From Anaerolineae bacterium (GTDB taxonomy: Bacteria; Chloroflexota; Anaerolineae; 4572-78; J111): a DNA stretch of 64,000 bases. The notes beneath the pieces are model-generated. The model was given only the letters and a program-made list of their open reading frames with translations, made no database searches and was not told where the DNA came from. Numbering within the stretch: position 1 is the first letter of the stretch; each line of letters begins with the position of its first letter. Position numbers and translations under genes: made by a program. Where the stretch lies: positions 62,001 through 126,000 of the forward strand of contig JAHDWA010000024.1 in the NCBI GenBank assembly GCA_023382535.1, given 5' to 3'. This document shows positions 17,914-26,816 of this stretch, piece by piece.

Positions 17914-18867
17914 TCAATGCCCGCCTCGGCGGTAAGGCAGGCTGTAGGCTGCCGGCCAGGCTGTGCGCCCAACAGCAAAGATAATGGCCACAATTGTCAG
18001 GACATAAGGGATCATCAATGCAAATTGATAGGGTATGCCAATCCCTAAAGCCTGGACCCGAAGTTGGAACGCATCGGCCAGACCAAAGATCAGGGTCCCT
18101 AGCATCGTGCCCACAGGGGTCCACTTACCAAAGACAATCGCCGTATAAGCGATATAGCCACGTCCAGCGGTCATTCCTTCTTGGAAGATGGTTGTTTGCC
18201 CGAGCGATAGAAAAGCACCACTCAGCCCAGCCATCAGCCCGGCATATAGGATAGTAATGTACCGTATCCGAAAAGCATCTACACCGACCGTATCCCCGAC
18301 TTGAGGGGACTCACCGACGGCCCGAATCTGTAATCCCCAAGTGGTCCGGAACATGATGAAGTGGGTGATCGGTACGGCGATGAAAGCCAGATAAACTAAG
18401 GGGGACTGGTTGAAAAGGATTTCCCCTCCCCAGGGAATTCGACTGAGGCCAGGTAGCGACCAGAGAGGCAAACCGTTGATTTCGGGGGTTCGGCTCATCG
18501 GTCCAAAGATCTGGCGAAAGATCAGACTGGTGGCCCCAAGGGCGCCCAGATTCAGGGCTACGCCGGTAACAATTTGATCGGTCCCAATATGCACTACAAA
18601 CACGGCAAAAATGAGTGCTGCCAATAAAGCAGCGAACATTGCTGCCAAAACGCCCACCCAAGGGTTGCCGGAATAATAGGCTACGACGACACCGGTCATC
18701 GCGCCGATGAGCATCCATCCTTCGGTGGCAATGTTCAAAACACCAGCCCGCTCGCAAAAAATAGCGCCCATCGCGGTTAACAACAGGGGCGTAGTTAGCC
18801 GGACGGCGGCAGCATAAAACCCCGGTGAAGTCAAAATTTCAGCGAGTTGACTCAATAGCTCCATCAT
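17914..18867 (-). CDS. nucleoside-type ABC transporter permease (second permease)
   Basis: A 317-residue integral membrane protein with about 8-10 hydrophobic segments. The segment ERAGVLNIATEGWMLIGAMTG is the signature of the BPD_transp_2 permeases of BMP-type nucleoside/simple-sugar importers (NupQ/YufQ class). GQTTIFQEGMTAGRGYIAYTAIVFGKWTPVGTMLG is the other conserved block. The start overlaps the first permease gene by 29 bp, showing tight coupling. The C-terminus is basic (YRRGGH). It forms the membrane channel with the upstream permease; the ATPase gene has been separated by an IS630 element. Confidence 0.88.
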   Translation of the reverse strand: MMELLSQLAEILTSPGFYAAAVRLTTPLLLTAMGAIFCERAGVLNIATEGWMLIGAMTGVVVAYYSGNPWVGVLAAMFAALLAALIFAVFVVHIGTDQIVTGVALNLGALGATSLIFRQIFGPMSRTPEINGLPLWSLPGLSRIPWGGEILFNQSPLVYLAFIAVPITHFIMFRTTWGLQIRAVGESPQVGDTVGVDAFRIRYITILYAGLMAGLSGAFLSLGQTTIFQEGMTAGRGYIAYTAIVFGKWTPVGTMLGTLIFGLADAFQLRVQALGIGIPYQFALMIPYVLTIVAIIFAVGRTAWPAAYSLPYRRGGH

Positions 18868-19990
18868 CTGTGACTCGTTCTACTGGGCTGGCTACTCCGG
18901 TTGTCTCCGCTAGGTGGCTGACTTTAATAGAGACAAACTCCGTGGCGCGCTCTTTGTACCACCATCTTCGACCATAGCGGATATGGTAGCTGGCCAAAAT
19001 AAACAAAATAATGAGCGCCTGGATGATATACAAGAGAGTAACCGGAATGCCTACAGAGATCTGCATATTGTTGGACCCGGCCCGCAGTGCTCCGAAGAAG
19101 AAGCCCGCGACGAAGACCCCAAAGGGATGCAAAGCCCCAACCAGGGCGGCGGCAATTGAGTCATAGCCAGCGCCTTGCAAAAAGGTCTCCAACATCCGGT
19201 ATTCACTCCCCAGCAGGTGAACTGCGCCAGCTAATCCTGCAATACTGCCACTCAGTAACATAGCGGTTAGCATCGTGCGGGCAACCGGGATACCGGCGGC
19301 TTCGGCGGCGCGGGGATTAACCCCAACATACCGGATCCTGAAGCCCAGGGTGGTCCGCCACAACAACCAATAGCCGAAGGCAATGATAACCAGGGCAAAG
19401 AAAAAGCCGAGATGTAACCTCAATTCGGGCCAAAGGAGCGGCAATCTAGCGCTTTCAGCCACTTCCGCTGTTTTAGCGTAAGCCTGACCAGGCTCTTGCA
19501 GAGGACCGCGCACAATCCAGCTTAAAAGGAGGGCGGCTACGAAATTCATTAGCAGCGAGACAATCACTTCGTTGATACCCCGAACCGCTTTCAGCCATCC
19601 CGGCAGAAAAGCCCAAGTCATCCCCCCTATGGCCCCGGCCGTCAGAGCCAAAATAAGGTGCAACCATGAGGGAAGCCCGATCACTTTGGTGCTAACCCAG
19701 GTGGCAAAGATCCCGCCCAATATAATCTGCCCTTCTACCCCAATATTGAAGATACCGGCCCGATAAGCAATGGTTACCCCAACTCCGCCAATGAGCAGCG
19801 GCAGCGCTTTGGTAATAGTGGTGCCCAGGGCTGAGACATTCCCGACCGCTCCATCGAACAGGGCGGCATAGGCTCCAAGAGGATTAACGCTCATAGCTGC
19901 TATCAAAATTGCATTGGCTAGAAGCGCCGCCAGGACTGCAATGAGCGGGGGGATCATTTTTTTGACCGATCTTAGCAATGTCGGGATCAA
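18839..19990 (-). CDS. nucleoside-type ABC transporter permease (first permease)
   Basis: A 383-residue membrane protein of the BPD_transp_2 family (NupP/YufP class). It has an N-terminal transmembrane anchor and the conserved blocks AYRAGIFNIGVEGQIILGG and SEYRMLETFLQGAGYDSIAAALVGALHPFG. The start is the TTG at 19990. Without the IS630 element this TTG would overlap the TGA of the ATPase gene as TTGA, so translation was originally coupled. The IS now provides a new upstream context, and expression may depend on transcription from the element. Confidence 0.85.
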   Translation of the reverse strand: MIPTLLRSVKKMIPPLIAVLAALLANAILIAAMSVNPLGAYAALFDGAVGNVSALGTTITKALPLLIGGVGVTIAYRAGIFNIGVEGQIILGGIFATWVSTKVIGLPSWLHLILALTAGAIGGMTWAFLPGWLKAVRGINEVIVSLLMNFVAALLLSWIVRGPLQEPGQAYAKTAEVAESARLPLLWPELRLHLGFFFALVIIAFGYWLLWRTTLGFRIRYVGVNPRAAEAAGIPVARTMLTAMLLSGSIAGLAGAVHLLGSEYRMLETFLQGAGYDSIAAALVGALHPFGVFVAGFFFGALRAGSNNMQISVGIPVTLLYIIQALIILFILASYHIRYGRRWWYKERATEFVSIKVSHLAETTGVASPVERVTDDGAIESTR

Positions 19991-20009
19991 ACGATGCCTC
20001 TAGCAGTTA

Positions 20010-21200
20010 AACCTAAGCCAGGATGAAAACATAAGTTTTGTGGTAAAATAGGACCGACCAAATCATAGGAAAAAGGAAGACAGAGGTCGGTCAGAATGAT
20101 CCGTCCAGACTTTGCCAAATGGGGGCAAACGCCCCAAGACATCTTAAAACTGAGTGTGGAAGCGTCCCATCAACGAACCCGAGAACGCTTCCAGGCGCTA
20201 TATATGATCGGAACCGGACAAAAGAACGCAACCCAGTGGGCCCAAGAAATAGGTCGTCAAAATGTAACGGTTCTCAACTGGGTCCATAGCTATAATGCGC
20301 AAGGGCCAGCCGGAGTAGCGTATCGCCATAGTGGCGGACGCACCCCCTTTTTGACCTGAGCCAACAAGCTGCCATCAGCGAAACGGTCAAAACCAGTCAA
20401 CCCCTCGCGCACGCCTTGCCCGGTCACGGCTGGACCTTGAAGAAGTTACAACGATGGGTGGAACGCAAACTGGGCCGACCTGTCAGCCGAACGCTGCTGC
20501 GAAACCTGCTCAAAAGCAGTGGCTTAAGTTGGAAAAAGTGCAAGATACTGTTGGGTAAAGCGGATCCGCAAAAACGAGTTGCTTTTGTCAGGCAGTTTCA
20601 ACAGCTTTTTGAACGGCTGTGCCAGGGTGAGATCCGGCTGGTTTATCTGGATGAGGCTCACTTTCATCAGGATTTAGACTTGGGTTATACCTGGGCGGTC
20701 AAAGGTAAAGTGACTTGGCGAACAAGCCACTGTCCGCCTTTAGCCGCTCGGCTGAACTGGTATGGCGCTTATGACTTTAGCGAAGGCCGTTGTTTCATCT
20801 GGCACGAAGGGGCTTGTAATAGCGAGCATACCATCAACTTTCTCAAACGGCTACAGCAGTGGCTCAATGAAACCAAGCGTCAAATCGTGATTATCTGGGA
20901 TGGCGCCCCCTGGCATCGCAGTCGCCAGGTGATGACTGCGGCCACTGAACTGGGCATGCAGGTCATACCCCTGCCCGGCTATAGTCCTGACCTGAACCCG
21001 ATTGAAGGGCTGTGGAAATGGATGCGGGAAGAGGTCCTGCAACATTACTGTCATCCCTCCTTACGAGAGTTGTTCCGAGATTGTCTGGCTTTTATTGACC
21101 GCATTAATCTTGATCCTGCCAAAGTCGTTTCACGACTTGGGCCCAAATTTGACCTCGATCCTGATTATGAAAAACTTCTGGTTTCATCCTGATTTGGGTT
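20010..21200 (+). mobile_element. IS630-family insertion sequence
   Basis: The ends are ~30-bp imperfect inverted repeats: left AACCTAAGCCAGGATGAAAA, right (inverted) AACCCAAATCAGGATGAAAC. The element is flanked by TA on both sides (20008-20009 and 21201-21202), the TA target duplication of IS630/Tc1-mariner elements. It sits exactly at the junction of the ATPase and first permease genes. Confidence 0.88.
20096..21192 (+). pseudogene. IS630-family transposase in two frames (possible programmed -1 frameshift)
   Basis: The first frame encodes an HTH domain (LKLSVEASHQRTRERFQALYMIGTGQKNATQWAQEIG). It ends soon after a C5T5 run at ~20342-20351; the -1 frame continues DLSQQAAISETV ... GHGWTLKKLQRWVERKLGR and the DDE domain: VYLDEAHFHQD, IVIIWDGAPWHRS and LPGYSPDLNPIEGLWKWMRE, all canonical for IS630. 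Many IS630 relatives express a fused protein by -1 frameshifting, and the run CTTTTTG could support this. A disabling indel is equally possible. Confidence 0.7.
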
Positions 21201-22721
21201 TAGTTCTTCCGAGATCAACCGGCTTCCGGCCATCATTAAACCGATCGTGTTAATATCTGCTGTTACCGTGGGCAAAATTCCCATCAATTCGCCCCGATAC
21301 ATGACCGCCACGCGATCGCTCAAAGCCAGGATTTCCTCAAGTTCAGTCGAAACCAGCAAAATCGCCGTACCCTTGGCTCGCTCCGCCAGCAAACGCTCGT
21401 ACACCTGTTGGGTCACGCCAACATCCAGACCGCGTGTAGGCTGCGCTGCAATCACTACTTTAGGTTGATGGCCCAAGGCCGACGCCAGCACGACCCGTTG
21501 TTGATTGCCCCCTGACAAGGTATTAATGGGTGTCTGCGGCGATAAAGCACGGATGTTAAACTCAGTAATAGCTCGCCGGGCAAATTGCTGGATCGCAGCC
21601 GGATTGAGCTGCCCGAATCTCGAATAGGGAGATTGCTGAATATGGCTGGCTACCAAGTTTTCGGCAATGCTAAGCCCGGCCGCCTGTCCTCGATCAAGCC
21701 GATCACTTGGAATATGGGCTAACCCCATGCGCTGCCGCTCAGCCGGAGGATAATAATTGACACTTTGTCCGAACATGCGGATTTCACCTTCAAGGGCAGG
21801 GCGTAGACCACAAATAACCTCCTCCAGTTCCAGTTGACCATTACCATCTACGCCGGCCACACCTAAAATCTCACCGGCTCTCAATTCAAATGATAGACTG
21901 CGCAGAGCCGGAAGACCACGATCGCCAATTGCACTTAGATTTCGGACTTCAAGCGCTACAGGTCCTGGCCGGGTTGAAGGTTTAGGGAGATCCAAAACTA
22001 CTTCACGACCCACCATCATATAGGCGAGTTCCTGTGGAGTTGTCTGGGCCGTTTCTGCACTGCCGACAACTCTGCCATCACGCAGCACTACCACGCGGTC
22101 GCTAACCAGCATGACCTCTTCTAGCTTATGGGAAATAAAGATAATCCCCAAGCCTCGTTGGGTCAGCCGGTGAAGTACGCCGATTAAATCTCTGACCTCA
22201 CCGGGAGTCAAAACGGCAGTCGGTTCGTCCAAAATCAGCAGCCGGATATCCCGATAAAGGGCCTTCAGGATTTCGACCCGCTGCTGAACGCCAACCGGCA
22301 ATTGCCAGACCATGCTGCGCGGCTCAATTTCTAAGCCAAATTCGGCGCTTAAAGCGTTAAGACGTTGCTCTACCCGATTAAGATCGAGCAACAAGCCCCG
22401 CGATGAACGTAGACCAAGGGCCACGTTCTCCATGACTGAGAGAACCGGGATCAGCATAAAATGCTGGTGGACCATGCCAATTCCCAGCTCAACCGCGGAA
22501 CGGCTATCCGGTATTTTAATTTCCTTCCCCCGCCAGAAAATATGGCCTCCATCTGGATGATGGAGGCCATAGATGCAATTCATAAGGGTTGTCTTGCCGG
22601 CCCCATTTTCGCCGAGCAGCGCCAGCACTTCACCCTCATTGACATTCAGCGAAACATCAGCATTGGCCACAACACCGGGAAAGCTCTTGCGGATAGCTTC
22701 GACTCGCAACAATTCGCTCAT
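21165..22721 (-). CDS. two-domain ABC transporter ATPase (nucleoside/sugar importer)
   Basis: A 518-residue fused ATPase of the NupO/MglA class. The first half has Walker A GENGAGKTTLMNC, Q-loop MVHQHFMLI, a degenerate signature (QLPVGVQQRVEILKAL) and Walker B LLILDEPTAVL. The second half has GVDGNGQLELEE in place of Walker A, a good signature LSGGNQQRVVLASAL and a degenerate Walker B (VVIAAQPTRGLDVG), the usual asymmetry of this class. The last 11 residues (NPNQDETRSFS) are encoded by the IS630 right end; the original tail is reconstructed as TARGIV. The tail lies outside the nucleotide-binding domains, so activity may persist. Confidence 0.9.
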   Translation of the reverse strand: MSELLRVEAIRKSFPGVVANADVSLNVNEGEVLALLGENGAGKTTLMNCIYGLHHPDGGHIFWRGKEIKIPDSRSAVELGIGMVHQHFMLIPVLSVMENVALGLRSSRGLLLDLNRVEQRLNALSAEFGLEIEPRSMVWQLPVGVQQRVEILKALYRDIRLLILDEPTAVLTPGEVRDLIGVLHRLTQRGLGIIFISHKLEEVMLVSDRVVVLRDGRVVGSAETAQTTPQELAYMMVGREVVLDLPKPSTRPGPVALEVRNLSAIGDRGLPALRSLSFELRAGEILGVAGVDGNGQLELEEVICGLRPALEGEIRMFGQSVNYYPPAERQRMGLAHIPSDRLDRGQAAGLSIAENLVASHIQQSPYSRFGQLNPAAIQQFARRAITEFNIRALSPQTPINTLSGGNQQRVVLASALGHQPKVVIAAQPTRGLDVGVTQQVYERLLAERAKGTAILLVSTELEEILALSDRVAVMYRGELMGILPTVTADINTIGLMMAGSRLISEELNPNQDETRSFS

Positions 22722-22731
22722 CGCTGGTTAG

Positions 22732-23751
22732 TTAGAGATCGGTCCGGTTTGGTACGTCCGTCAACTTGCCATCAATATAATCTTTCAGCATCTTATCAAC
22801 TTCCTGCTGAATTTCTTCGGGAACGTTGTTGCCACACCAGGCGATATACTGGGCGTTGTCTTTGACCCCATAAACCGAGTGGCCTGACTTTAGCTTACCG
22901 TTCTGGAACTCCTCGCCGGCAATACGCAGCAAAAAGCCGGGCAGCTGAACGACACTAACTAATGTGTACTTGGGTAAAAACTGGCACTGGTCGCCGGTCC
23001 AGCCCACAAACTTGACATCCTTTCCGTTTTCCTGGGCAGCGGTGATCGCTTCAAACACGCCCAGGTCACCTGAGCCGGCAACAGACAAAATCACGTCGGC
23101 CCCGGACTCAATTTGGGCCTGGGCCAGTTCTTTAGCTTTGGCCGGATCTTGCCAGCTACCGACATAGCTAATGGTCAAATCGACATTTGGGTTGACCTCT
23201 TTTGCCCCCTGGCTGTAAGCTTCGTAGTCGTAGGCGATCAGAGGCGACTCAGTTCCACCAATCCAGGCTAACTTGCCACTCTTGGTCATCGCCCCGGCAA
23301 CTCGCCCTGCAAAATAGGCCATCTCACCCGTTACCCAGCCGTTAGAGCTAAAGTTGTCATCCGCCGTAGTATTGAGGTTAACATTAACCCATTGCGTTTT
23401 AGGGAATTCCTTGGATATTTTTACCATCGGATCCCCAAACAGCCAGCCCGGTCCAAAAACGAGATCGTACTCTTTCTGGCCGTATCCCCGGAGTAAATCC
23501 TCCATATCTTCGGTTTTTACATTATCGGTGTAAACAACTTCCCAACCGTATTTCTTAGAAAGCTCTTGCAAGGCTTCCCAACTTGAGGTATTCCAGCCAG
23601 TATCAGCCAAAGGTCCTTCTAATAATACAGCCGCTTTTGTGGGGGTGGTAGCTGCCGGAGCAGCAGTTGGGGCGGCGGCGCCACAGGCACTCATTATCAA
23701 TGTGGTAACAATGATCATGAGCACTGTCGAAAAAGAAAGCAACCTACTCAT
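22732..23751 (-). CDS. BMP-family ABC substrate-binding lipoprotein
   Basis: A 339-residue exported lipoprotein. The signal sequence ends in the lipobox LIMSAC, then a low-complexity Ala/Pro/Thr linker. The mature part shows the BMP/Med fold: AVLLEGPLADTGWNTSSWEALQEL, DNVKTEDMEDLLRGYGQKEYDLVFGPGW, AYFAGRVAGAMTKSGKLAWIGG and VKFVGWTGDQ. Relatives bind purine nucleosides or related small molecules. It lies 10 bp upstream of the ATPase gene, so it is the binding subunit of the same importer. GGAGG precedes the ATG. Confidence 0.9.
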   Translation of the reverse strand: MSRLLSFSTVLMIIVTTLIMSACGAAAPTAAPAATTPTKAAVLLEGPLADTGWNTSSWEALQELSKKYGWEVVYTDNVKTEDMEDLLRGYGQKEYDLVFGPGWLFGDPMVKISKEFPKTQWVNVNLNTTADDNFSSNGWVTGEMAYFAGRVAGAMTKSGKLAWIGGTESPLIAYDYEAYSQGAKEVNPNVDLTISYVGSWQDPAKAKELAQAQIESGADVILSVAGSGDLGVFEAITAAQENGKDVKFVGWTGDQCQFLPKYTLVSVVQLPGFLLRIAGEEFQNGKLKSGHSVYGVKDNAQYIAWCGNNVPEEIQQEVDKMLKDYIDGKLTDVPNRTDL

Positions 23752-23890
23752 AGTTATCCTCCATATTTCGTAACAGCCTCAACTTTGCCAAGCACCTCAG
23801 GCCAAACGTTTATGGGGGGTCAGCCCCTATACCTGGAGGCCAAAAGGTAAAAAACTAGCCAACCAGCTTCCTCCCTTCCCCTGACCTGGA

Positions 23891-24844
23891 TCAGGATACT
23901 CCGAAAGAGAGCCCCATATCTTTCAGCCACTTTCGATAAGCAAGCGCTAAGCGATCAGAGCGCAAGTGGAGCTCCGCCTGTAAGTCTAAGGGGAGTAGTT
24001 CGGGCCGCTGCGATTCCACGATAGCAATATCTTGGGTAATAATCAGAGTCTGCCAGGCATAAAGATCTGCTTCAGAAACGTCATCTCGGCCTTTTATGGC
24101 TCCAAACAACCAGCCCACGCTCTTCTTTTCCTCAACAGGCGTGACAGCCAAGATGGAAGCAACAGTATCCTTAACAAAAGAGGCGATCAAGGGTCGAAAA
24201 ACACGATAAGTATAGGAGACGGTGGCCCCCTTACCAGTTCCATCAGGATTTGGCTGCCAGATCCGAATGTCTTTAGCCATAAGGCCATCTGAAGTCACCT
24301 TTACTTCGTAGTCTTCAATTTCGGCACGCCCGGGTTCGCCCAACAAACCTCCATGCACAAATGGTAAGTGGGCGATATCAAGGAAATTCTCGATAGCGCG
24401 GGGAGCATGGGCCTTGAAGGGATGACCCGAGAGGATAGTCCGGTAGGCCGGATCATCCCACTCCGTCAAGAGGGGCAGATCATGCTCAGGATTTCCGAGT
24501 GAAACCCAAATCGCTCCATATTTCTCCCGAACTTTGTAGGGTTTAAGGCGGGCCTTAGCTGGGGGAACTTGATCAGGGTGAGCCGGAATGCGGATGCAGC
24601 GTCCTTCCGCATTGTAAGTCCAGCCGTGGTAAGGACAAACCACCGCTTCGCCTTCCACCTTGCCCAGTGAAAGCCGCGTCCCCCGGTGAATACACAGGTC
24701 CTGCCAGGCCAAAATCCGGCCATTCAAGCGCCACAGCACCAGGTCCTCTTCCAGCAAGCGCGTTGCGACAAGTTGTCCCTCGGCTACATCCTGGGATCGC
24801 GCGACCACGTGCCAATCGTTGATCAAAACATGGTCATTGATCAT
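23891..24844 (-). CDS. Rieske non-heme iron oxygenase, alpha subunit (copy A)
   Basis: A 317-residue oxygenase. The N-terminal Rieske [2Fe-2S] domain has C-x-H (CIHRG, near residue 52) and C-x2-H (CPYHGW, near residue 70). The catalytic domain contains the mononuclear-iron segment APRAIENFLDIAHLPFVH. Size and motifs match small alpha-only Rieske monooxygenases/demethylases, which need a separate reductase; none is encoded nearby. It precedes the BMP importer genes. The first ~105 codons are identical in DNA to copy B, while the rest has diverged. Confidence 0.88.
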   Translation of the reverse strand: MINDHVLINDWHVVARSQDVAEGQLVATRLLEEDLVLWRLNGRILAWQDLCIHRGTRLSLGKVEGEAVVCPYHGWTYNAEGRCIRIPAHPDQVPPAKARLKPYKVREKYGAIWVSLGNPEHDLPLLTEWDDPAYRTILSGHPFKAHAPRAIENFLDIAHLPFVHGGLLGEPGRAEIEDYEVKVTSDGLMAKDIRIWQPNPDGTGKGATVSYTYRVFRPLIASFVKDTVASILAVTPVEEKKSVGWLFGAIKGRDDVSEADLYAWQTLIITQDIAIVESQRPELLPLDLQAELHLRSDRLALAYRKWLKDMGLSFGVS

Positions 24845-24852
24845 CTTCCCCC
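24525..24852 (-). repeat. 328-bp exact duplicate segment (copy A of Rieske 5' end)
   Basis: As read by eye, identical to 25512-25839. It covers the start codon and Rieske domain. Outside these limits the two genes differ at many positions. Confidence 0.85.
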
Positions 24853-24859
24853 CTTGATT

Positions 24860-25831
24860 CTAAGCGGTCCCGAAGGTCATGCCCAACTTATTTAACCATT
24901 TTCGGTAAGCAATGGCCGTGCGATCCGACCGCAGATGGAGTTCAGCCTGTAAATCTAAGGGCAGAAGCTCGGGTCGCTGGGACTCGACGATTGGAATATC
25001 AGCGTAAATGATCGGATCATTGTAGTTCTTCACTTCTTCGGCTGTCGTCTCATAATTAACAGCAAAGTACATCCAGGCCGTACTTTCCATTTCCTGGTGA
25101 GGGGTAACTGGAAAGAAAATAGAGAGGCGATATCCGGCGTGAAATTCCTTGATGAAATAGGCACAGAGGGGACGGAAAGCGCGGAAGGTGTAAATGACAA
25201 TACTTCCGCCTTGATCACTTCCATAAGGTCCCGGCTGATAGATGGAGATATCTTTGGCGATAATGCCGTCCGGCCCTACTTCTACTTCGTAATCCGGAAT
25301 TTCCCCTCGCTGCGGATCCCCCAGTATTCCCGCATGGACAAAAGGGAGGTGGGCCATATCAAGAAAGTTTTCGATAGCGCGAGGGGCACTGGCATGGAGC
25401 GGACCATAAGGCCCACATAGCATCTTGTGATAGGTGGGATCATCCCACTCGGGGAAAGGAGGAATGTCTTTGTCTGGCTCACCCAACGAAACCCACACCA
25501 ACTCGTAACGTTCCCGAACTTTGTAGGGTTTAAGGCGGGCCTTAGCTGGGGGAACTTGATCAGGGTGAGCCGGAATGCGGATGCAGCGTCCTTCCGCATT
25601 GTAAGTCCAGCCGTGGTAAGGACAAACCACCGCTTCGCCTTCCACCTTGCCCAGTGAAAGCCGCGTCCCCCGGTGAATACACAGGTCCTGCCAGGCCAAA
25701 ATCCGGCCATTCAAGCGCCACAGCACCAGGTCCTCTTCCAGCAAGCGCGTTGCGACAAGTTGTCCCTCGGCTACATCCTGGGATCGCGCGACCACGTGCC
25801 AATCGTTGATCAAAACATGGTCATTGATCAT
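24860..25831 (-). CDS. Rieske non-heme iron oxygenase, alpha subunit (copy B)
   Basis: A 323-residue paralogue of copy A with the same Rieske domain (CIHRG, CPYHGW) and a diverged catalytic domain (APRAIENFLDMAHLPFVH, then a different substrate-pocket region including SIFFPVTPHQEMESTAWMYFAVN). The C-terminal block IVESQRPELLPLDLQAELHLRSDR is shared with copy A. The two copies probably attack related substrates or successive methyl groups (inference). It lies 15 bp upstream of copy A and 9 bp downstream of the XRE-cupin regulator gene, so the three are likely co-transcribed. Confidence 0.88.
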   Translation of the reverse strand: MINDHVLINDWHVVARSQDVAEGQLVATRLLEEDLVLWRLNGRILAWQDLCIHRGTRLSLGKVEGEAVVCPYHGWTYNAEGRCIRIPAHPDQVPPAKARLKPYKVRERYELVWVSLGEPDKDIPPFPEWDDPTYHKMLCGPYGPLHASAPRAIENFLDMAHLPFVHAGILGDPQRGEIPDYEVEVGPDGIIAKDISIYQPGPYGSDQGGSIVIYTFRAFRPLCAYFIKEFHAGYRLSIFFPVTPHQEMESTAWMYFAVNYETTAEEVKNYNDPIIYADIPIVESQRPELLPLDLQAELHLRSDRTAIAYRKWLNKLGMTFGTA

Positions 25832-25839
25832 CTTCCCCC
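25512..25839 (-). repeat. 328-bp exact duplicate segment (copy B of Rieske 5' end)
   Basis: Partner of 24525-24852. The sharp limits of identity within otherwise diverged genes suggest gene conversion or a recent partial duplication. Confidence 0.85.
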
Positions 25840-25840
25840 T

Positions 25841-26413
25841 TTAATAGGTCGCAGGCGTATTGGCTACTAAAATTTCAACTTCTTTCTCTGTCACATTTTG
25901 CCAATGATGTGGAATATCGGATGGATAGTAGATAATATCGCCTTCTTTTAAATCATAAACTTGCTGCTCATTCACCGTTATCCGTACCGAGCCTCTAATG
26001 ACATAGGTTAGCTCTTCACCGGGGTGGATATTGTCTGGGGTTGGTCCCGAATTTGGCAGAAGTCGCATCGTGAACATTTCGAGATTGCCTGGTGTTTTAA
26101 TTAGGGGTGACTCGGTAACTCGACCCCCTTTATGATCGTACCAGCGACGCTCATCTCGACGAGTTACACTGACTCCAGGGGGAGTGCCGTTGATAAAAAA
26201 GGTAATGACAGGAACTCCCAGGGCTTCACTGATGGCTTTGAGATTGGTAACGTGGAGGTTAACATAACCATTCTCGATCTGGCTCAAATAAGAGTCAGAG
26301 AGACCGACCTGCTCTCCTAACCTCTTGAGAGTAAGTTTTTTTCGCTTTCGGATTTCACGAATTTGTTGACCAATTTGAATTGTCTCTTCATTAATTGGTT
26401 GCGATTTAGTCAT
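25841..26413 (-). CDS. XRE-family regulator with C-terminal cupin domain
   Basis: A 190-residue regulator. Residues ~12-67 form an XRE helix-turn-helix (IGQQIREIRKRKKLTLKRLGEQVGLSDSYLSQIENG). The C-terminal cupin_2 domain (HPGEELTYVIRGSVRITVNEQQVYDLKEGDIIYYPSDIPHHWQN) is a small-molecule sensor. Such proteins commonly control adjacent catabolic genes. It is the first gene of the Rieske/BMP-importer cluster, so it likely autoregulates and controls that operon; no operator can be named. The preceding Shine-Dalgarno is weak. Confidence 0.88.
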   Translation of the reverse strand: MTKSQPINEETIQIGQQIREIRKRKKLTLKRLGEQVGLSDSYLSQIENGYVNLHVTNLKAISEALGVPVITFFINGTPPGVSVTRRDERRWYDHKGGRVTESPLIKTPGNLEMFTMRLLPNSGPTPDNIHPGEELTYVIRGSVRITVNEQQVYDLKEGDIIYYPSDIPHHWQNVTEKEVEILVANTPATY

Positions 26414-26547
26414 TCTTTATAAGCGAGGTAAAAATTTGCTATTTTCAATCATAATACCCATAAGTTTCTACTTAGCAAATTATGAACCACCGAAAAGTCC
26501 CTTATGAATATGCTGGCACTGGGTTCACTAAATGGGACTAGAAAGGG

Positions 26548-26718
26548 TTAAGTATAGCCGGGTCTAATGTCCTGAATTCTAAAGATTTCCTCCCAAGAAA
26601 GGGGGTGATCAACAAGACCGAGCACCACCGCTGGGACTTGTTTGGTCGTAAAATGAGGCCGGATGAAGTTGTGTAACACCCAGTAGGCATCTAAACGCTT
26701 TTGCAAGGCTGGTTTCTC
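26548..26718 (-). pseudogene. 3' fragment of a DDE transposase
   Basis: The minus strand reads about 55 open codons ending at TAA: LQKRLDAYWVLHNFIRPHFTTKQVPAVVLGLVDHPLSWEEIFRIQDIRPGYT. The 'YWVLHNFIRPHFTT..VPAVALG' pattern is the C-terminal end of a DDE transposase. No upstream part is present. It is one of three transposase scraps in 26.5-28.0 kb. Confidence 0.6.
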
Positions 26719-26816
26719 CTTAGAAGTCGTAAAAAAATAACTTCAGCAATTGATAAGGTATATACTTAATCCCAATGGTCCCGTCCCCAATAGGAGCGGG
26801 CATATTAGGGAGTAAG

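Noticed and set aside
24525..25839. Possibility that the duplicated Rieske starts are a mobile element
   Set aside because: No inverted ends, transposase or target duplication; the identity follows a coding module.
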